From assembly GCF_001625215.2 (NCBI RefSeq), contig NC_030387.2, positions 40,137,606-40,201,605 on the forward strand: DNA of 64,000 bases, in the 5' to 3' direction. A model generated the notes under the pieces. That model searched no databases, was not told the origin of the DNA, and saw only the letters and a program-made list of their open reading frames with translations. Below, piece by piece: positions 61,586 to 64,000 of the stretch (position 1 is its first letter; the number at the start of each line of letters is the position of its first letter). The DNA comes from Daucus carota subsp. sativus. Taxonomy: Eukaryota > Streptophyta > Magnoliopsida > Apiales > Apiaceae. Made by a program: the position numbers and the translations under genes.

Positions 61586-61818
61586 CTCTCTCTATCCCAT
61601 TTTAACTGATGTTTGACTTTTTGACACGTATATTGAGATGCAAAAAACTTATATCTACACTTAATAAAAAATTCAATTTTTATATCAAATTAAAGTTTAG
61701 ATTCTAAACTTTTATTTGATATAAATTTTATAAAGAATGATTATGTTTAGATATGATTTTTTTAACACCTTAAAATACGTGTAAAAAAGTCAAAAGCAGT
61801 TAAATGGGACGGAGGGAG
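61586..61818 (+). mobile_element. Stowaway-like MITE nested in the Harbinger-like element
   Basis: CTCTCTCTATCCCATTTTAA at the left and TTAAATGGGACGGAGGGAG at the right are flanked by TA. The subterminal TTTGACTTTTTGACACGTAT is mirrored by ATACGTGTAAAAAAGTCAAA. Confidence 0.75.
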
Positions 61819-61916
61819 TATTATTTTATAATAAATTTGTAAGCAAACATTCTCTCTCCATCCACTTTCTTTTGTACCTTTATGCACATGACTTACTTTT
61901 AATAATATAAAATACG

Positions 61917-62106
61917 GTCTTTCTAATGTGTGCCCAAGGGCACACAATAAGCACCAACTCTCATGAAAATGACTTCATTTGATTGGTGGAATTGGTGTAA
62001 ATGCAGGGGGGGGTCACCAATATTTATTATTCATCTACCAATCAAAAATTAGTATTCACATGGGAGTTAGTGACTATTGTGTGCCCATGGGCACACCATA
62101 GAAAAT
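61917..62106. mobile_element. Small MITE with TTTCTAATGTGTGCCC ends
   Basis: TTTCTAATGTGTGCCCAAGG at the left is mirrored by GGGCACACCATAGAAA at the right, each end also containing its own GTGTGCCC...GGGCACAC palindrome. CACCAACTCTCATG and CATGGGAGTTAGTG extend the inverted match. Boundaries are approximate. Confidence 0.6.
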
Positions 62107-62400
62107 TCGTATAAAATAAAATAAAGAGTGAATATAAAGAGTGTTGTTGAAGTTGAACCCACATTAACTCACTAAGAGTCAATATTTTATATTATATTTA
62201 GGAGTGAGTTAAGAGACTATTGGAGATGCTCTTAGAAACGTTAACGTTAGACCATATATCCGTGGATAACTATTCCGTCACATACTAAAACTAATAATAT
62301 ATTATTATAACAACAAAATATGATACTCCCTCCGTCTCATTTTATAAGTCTCTTTTGGGAAAAAAAAAACTTGTCTCTTGCTTTTAGCCACCATGAATCA

Positions 62401-63149
62401 TCAATTTTGCTTGTTGCCTGCATAAATCATGGCCAGTTTATTTTGGAAAAGAGTATGAACACCAGTTATTTTGACTTTTGAGGTCGGATTCTCGGTTAAT
62501 TTGGTAGCTGTCCTCCCAATCTTCAGTGACAGATAGCGACTGAGCATGAATCTGGAGAATTCCTGAAATGCAGGGCAGTTTAAAAAAACCATGCAATTGA
62601 GCTCTAAGTCCTCTGAACTTGTTGCAACATGAGACTTCTTTTTGGTAGCTGGCCTCTCAATCTTTAGTGACAGATAGCGACTGAGCGTGTCATTTACAAC
62701 CTGATGCCAATAACATTTGTCCACGTGAATCCGAAGAATTTCCTGAAATGCAGCTTTGTTCAGAGGGTCAGGTCTGACAAGTAATTGTTGTAGCGATCTA
62801 CCTGTTAGTAATTTTTTATAACGAAAAGACATCAACCAAATTTTTATGTGCATGAAGGGGAGCCATTACTCTAACTGCCTTAGATACCCGGTCTAGACAT
62901 GTTGGCAACAATCACTTACAATCACTTGTCAGGATCATCTCCATCGTTGAAACAATAACAGAATGACACTTGTGGCGGAATTGAATGCATCAATGCAGAT
63001 CTTACCGGTATGCATATAGTGAAAACTGATCTCTTTGTCATGTCAGTTTTGTATTCAGAGCAGATACAGACATATGGGGAGTGAAAGATGCCTACGGGCA
63101 ACTTTTTAACTTCATCACATTGAAGCGTGAATAAACGCCCTGCTGGTCC
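62401..63149 (-). pseudogene. Unrecognised exon cluster with internal duplication
   Basis: Two exon-like stretches can be read. From 63149 to 63006: GPAGRLFTLQCDEVKKLPVG then IFHSPYVCICSEYKTDMT and KRSVFTICIP, ending at a consensus donor (CCG|GTAAGA). From 62801, after an acceptor (ACTAACAG): RSLQQLLVRPDPLNKAAFQE, ILRIHVDKCYWHQVVNDTLS, RYLSLKIERPATKKK. The same frame then repeats PAFQEFSR and LSRYLSLKIGRTATK to a stop at 62401. The repeat is a DNA duplication: 62505-62580 matches parts of 62646-62760. Phases of the two pieces were not shown to fit. I cannot assign a family. It could be a decayed gene or the 3' part of a real gene beyond the window. Confidence 0.35.
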
Positions 63150-64000
63150 TCAGATTTTTGAGTGCGAAGGTAAGTGAAATAAAATTTATAGAGTTTCGGT
63201 CACTAGTTCCAATTTTAATAAATCAAATAATGAAATATTTAGGTTATTTTATTGACGGTTCTTGAATTGTTTCAAGGGCTAAAATATGTGAAACATACTA
63301 GTTATTTACAATATTTATGGATGGCTCTCAAATTTTAAGGATGATAACAATTAATAAATGATTAACTAAAAAGTATGTGCAAGAGATTCCAATGACTTTA
63401 GTTCTATTGCTAATAAGAAGTGAAACATGCAATTTATTGTTCGACGCAATCTTATCTTATCAGAGCATTTTTAATGATATTGATTATAAGCGTAAGCTAA
63501 ATTGAGATTATGATATATTATATAAAATCGGTTGAATTTTTAAAATATTTTACTTAGATGATATTGATTATCTTTTCACTTGTTTTTTTCTCTAAAAAGG
63601 GCTTTGAGATCAAAACAAATATAAATGTTATTATTTTCTCCATCTGTCATCTGATTTTTTTATTTAAAGTTTGAGAGTTCGAATTCGGAAATCCGGACAA
63701 CATATACCGTGGAGGGTAAAAACGGTAGTGTCGAAATCCAGCATCTCGTTAATTTTAAATTAAAATACACAGCAGCATTTTGGCTACTGTTAAATCGAAA
63801 TATAAGATATTTAACATGAGTAGGAGAATCGAGACCCCGTGAAGCACATGGGCACATAAAATAAAGGAGTGAATATAATCTTCAAAGTTAGAACACCGCA
63901 CTTGCAGCTTTTTTCATGTAAAAACGAGAACTTGTCTGCATCCATCTCTAAAGCGTATTCGTAAATTTGTAGGCGAGCATAGCTCTGTCACAGCTGAATA
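63150..64000. other. Unassigned right edge
   Basis: AT-rich sequence with no exon I can support. A 65-codon minus-strand frame at 63660-63857 looks like chance. Confidence 0.4.

Larger units (their letters stand above)
61431..62231. mobile_element. Harbinger/Tourist-like element containing two nested MITEs
   Basis: GAGCATCTCCAATAACTTCT at the left and GAGACTATTGGAGATGCTC at the right are inverted repeats, flanked by TTA on both sides (61428-61430, 62232-62234), the usual PIF/Harbinger target. Its apparent 801-bp length comes largely from two insertions: a Stowaway MITE at 61586-61818 and a palindromic-ended MITE at about 61917-62106. Confidence 0.7.

Overview
This is a window of nuclear DNA from a flowering plant, almost certainly a eudicot. 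The genes carry many short GT-AG introns, the intergenic DNA is very AT-rich, and it is packed with plant-type transposable elements: Stowaway, hAT, Harbinger, CACTA and MULE-type non-autonomous elements, Helitrons, and a LINE relic. Every gene I could name belongs to a conserved plant family. I cannot name the species; an asterid is a guess.

Layout. 1-2908 (+): serine palmitoyltransferase subunit LCB2, lacking its first ~25 codons, with two GC-AG introns. 4456-5232 (-): intronless SAM-domain protein. 7900-12060 (-) and 21614-24119 (-): two tandemly duplicated bHLH transcription factors (BEE/CIB type) with identical intron positions. They are separated by about 9.5 kb of repeats that includes two Helitrons (12446-14498 and 17562-18944) and several Stowaway copies. 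24120-34197: gene-poor, with a MULE-like element that has a 10-bp target duplication and a gene-like interior. 34198-38455 (+): DA1-family ubiquitin receptor/peptidase, closest to DAR1. 39660-41705 (+): organelle-type PPR protein. 43215-45128 (-): LysM receptor kinase of LYK4/LYK5 type with a degenerate kinase. 46086-47320 (-): a COR413-type cold-regulated membrane protein, found by joining four exons. 48274-51727 (+): extended-SDR NAD(P)-binding protein. 57399-60512 (+): PQ-loop (lysosomal/vacuolar cystine or amino-acid transporter-like) membrane protein in twelve exons. 60513-64000: a nested Harbinger/Stowaway repeat and an unrecognised minus-strand exon cluster with an internal duplication.

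The genes do not form a pathway; this is an ordinary plant gene neighbourhood. From memory, DAR1 and a PQ-loop gene are direct neighbours in Arabidopsis (At4g36860/At4g36850), and BEE2 and a COR413 gene also map to lower chromosome 4, so part of the window may be an old syntenic block. I recomputed exon joins by hand. All multi-exon models listed keep frame from start to stop, except LCB2, which is cut by the window edge.

I saw no novel defence, CRISPR or metabolic-cluster system. The most interesting items are the two MULE-like elements with near-perfect target duplications (one with gene-like contents), the A|TC...CTAG|T Helitron with nested repeats, the two GC-AG introns in LCB2, the shortened last exon of one bHLH duplicate, a minimal AUG-stop uORF overlapping the PPR start codon, the NLS-for-DFG change in the LysM kinase, and two orphan exon-like segments on the minus strand.
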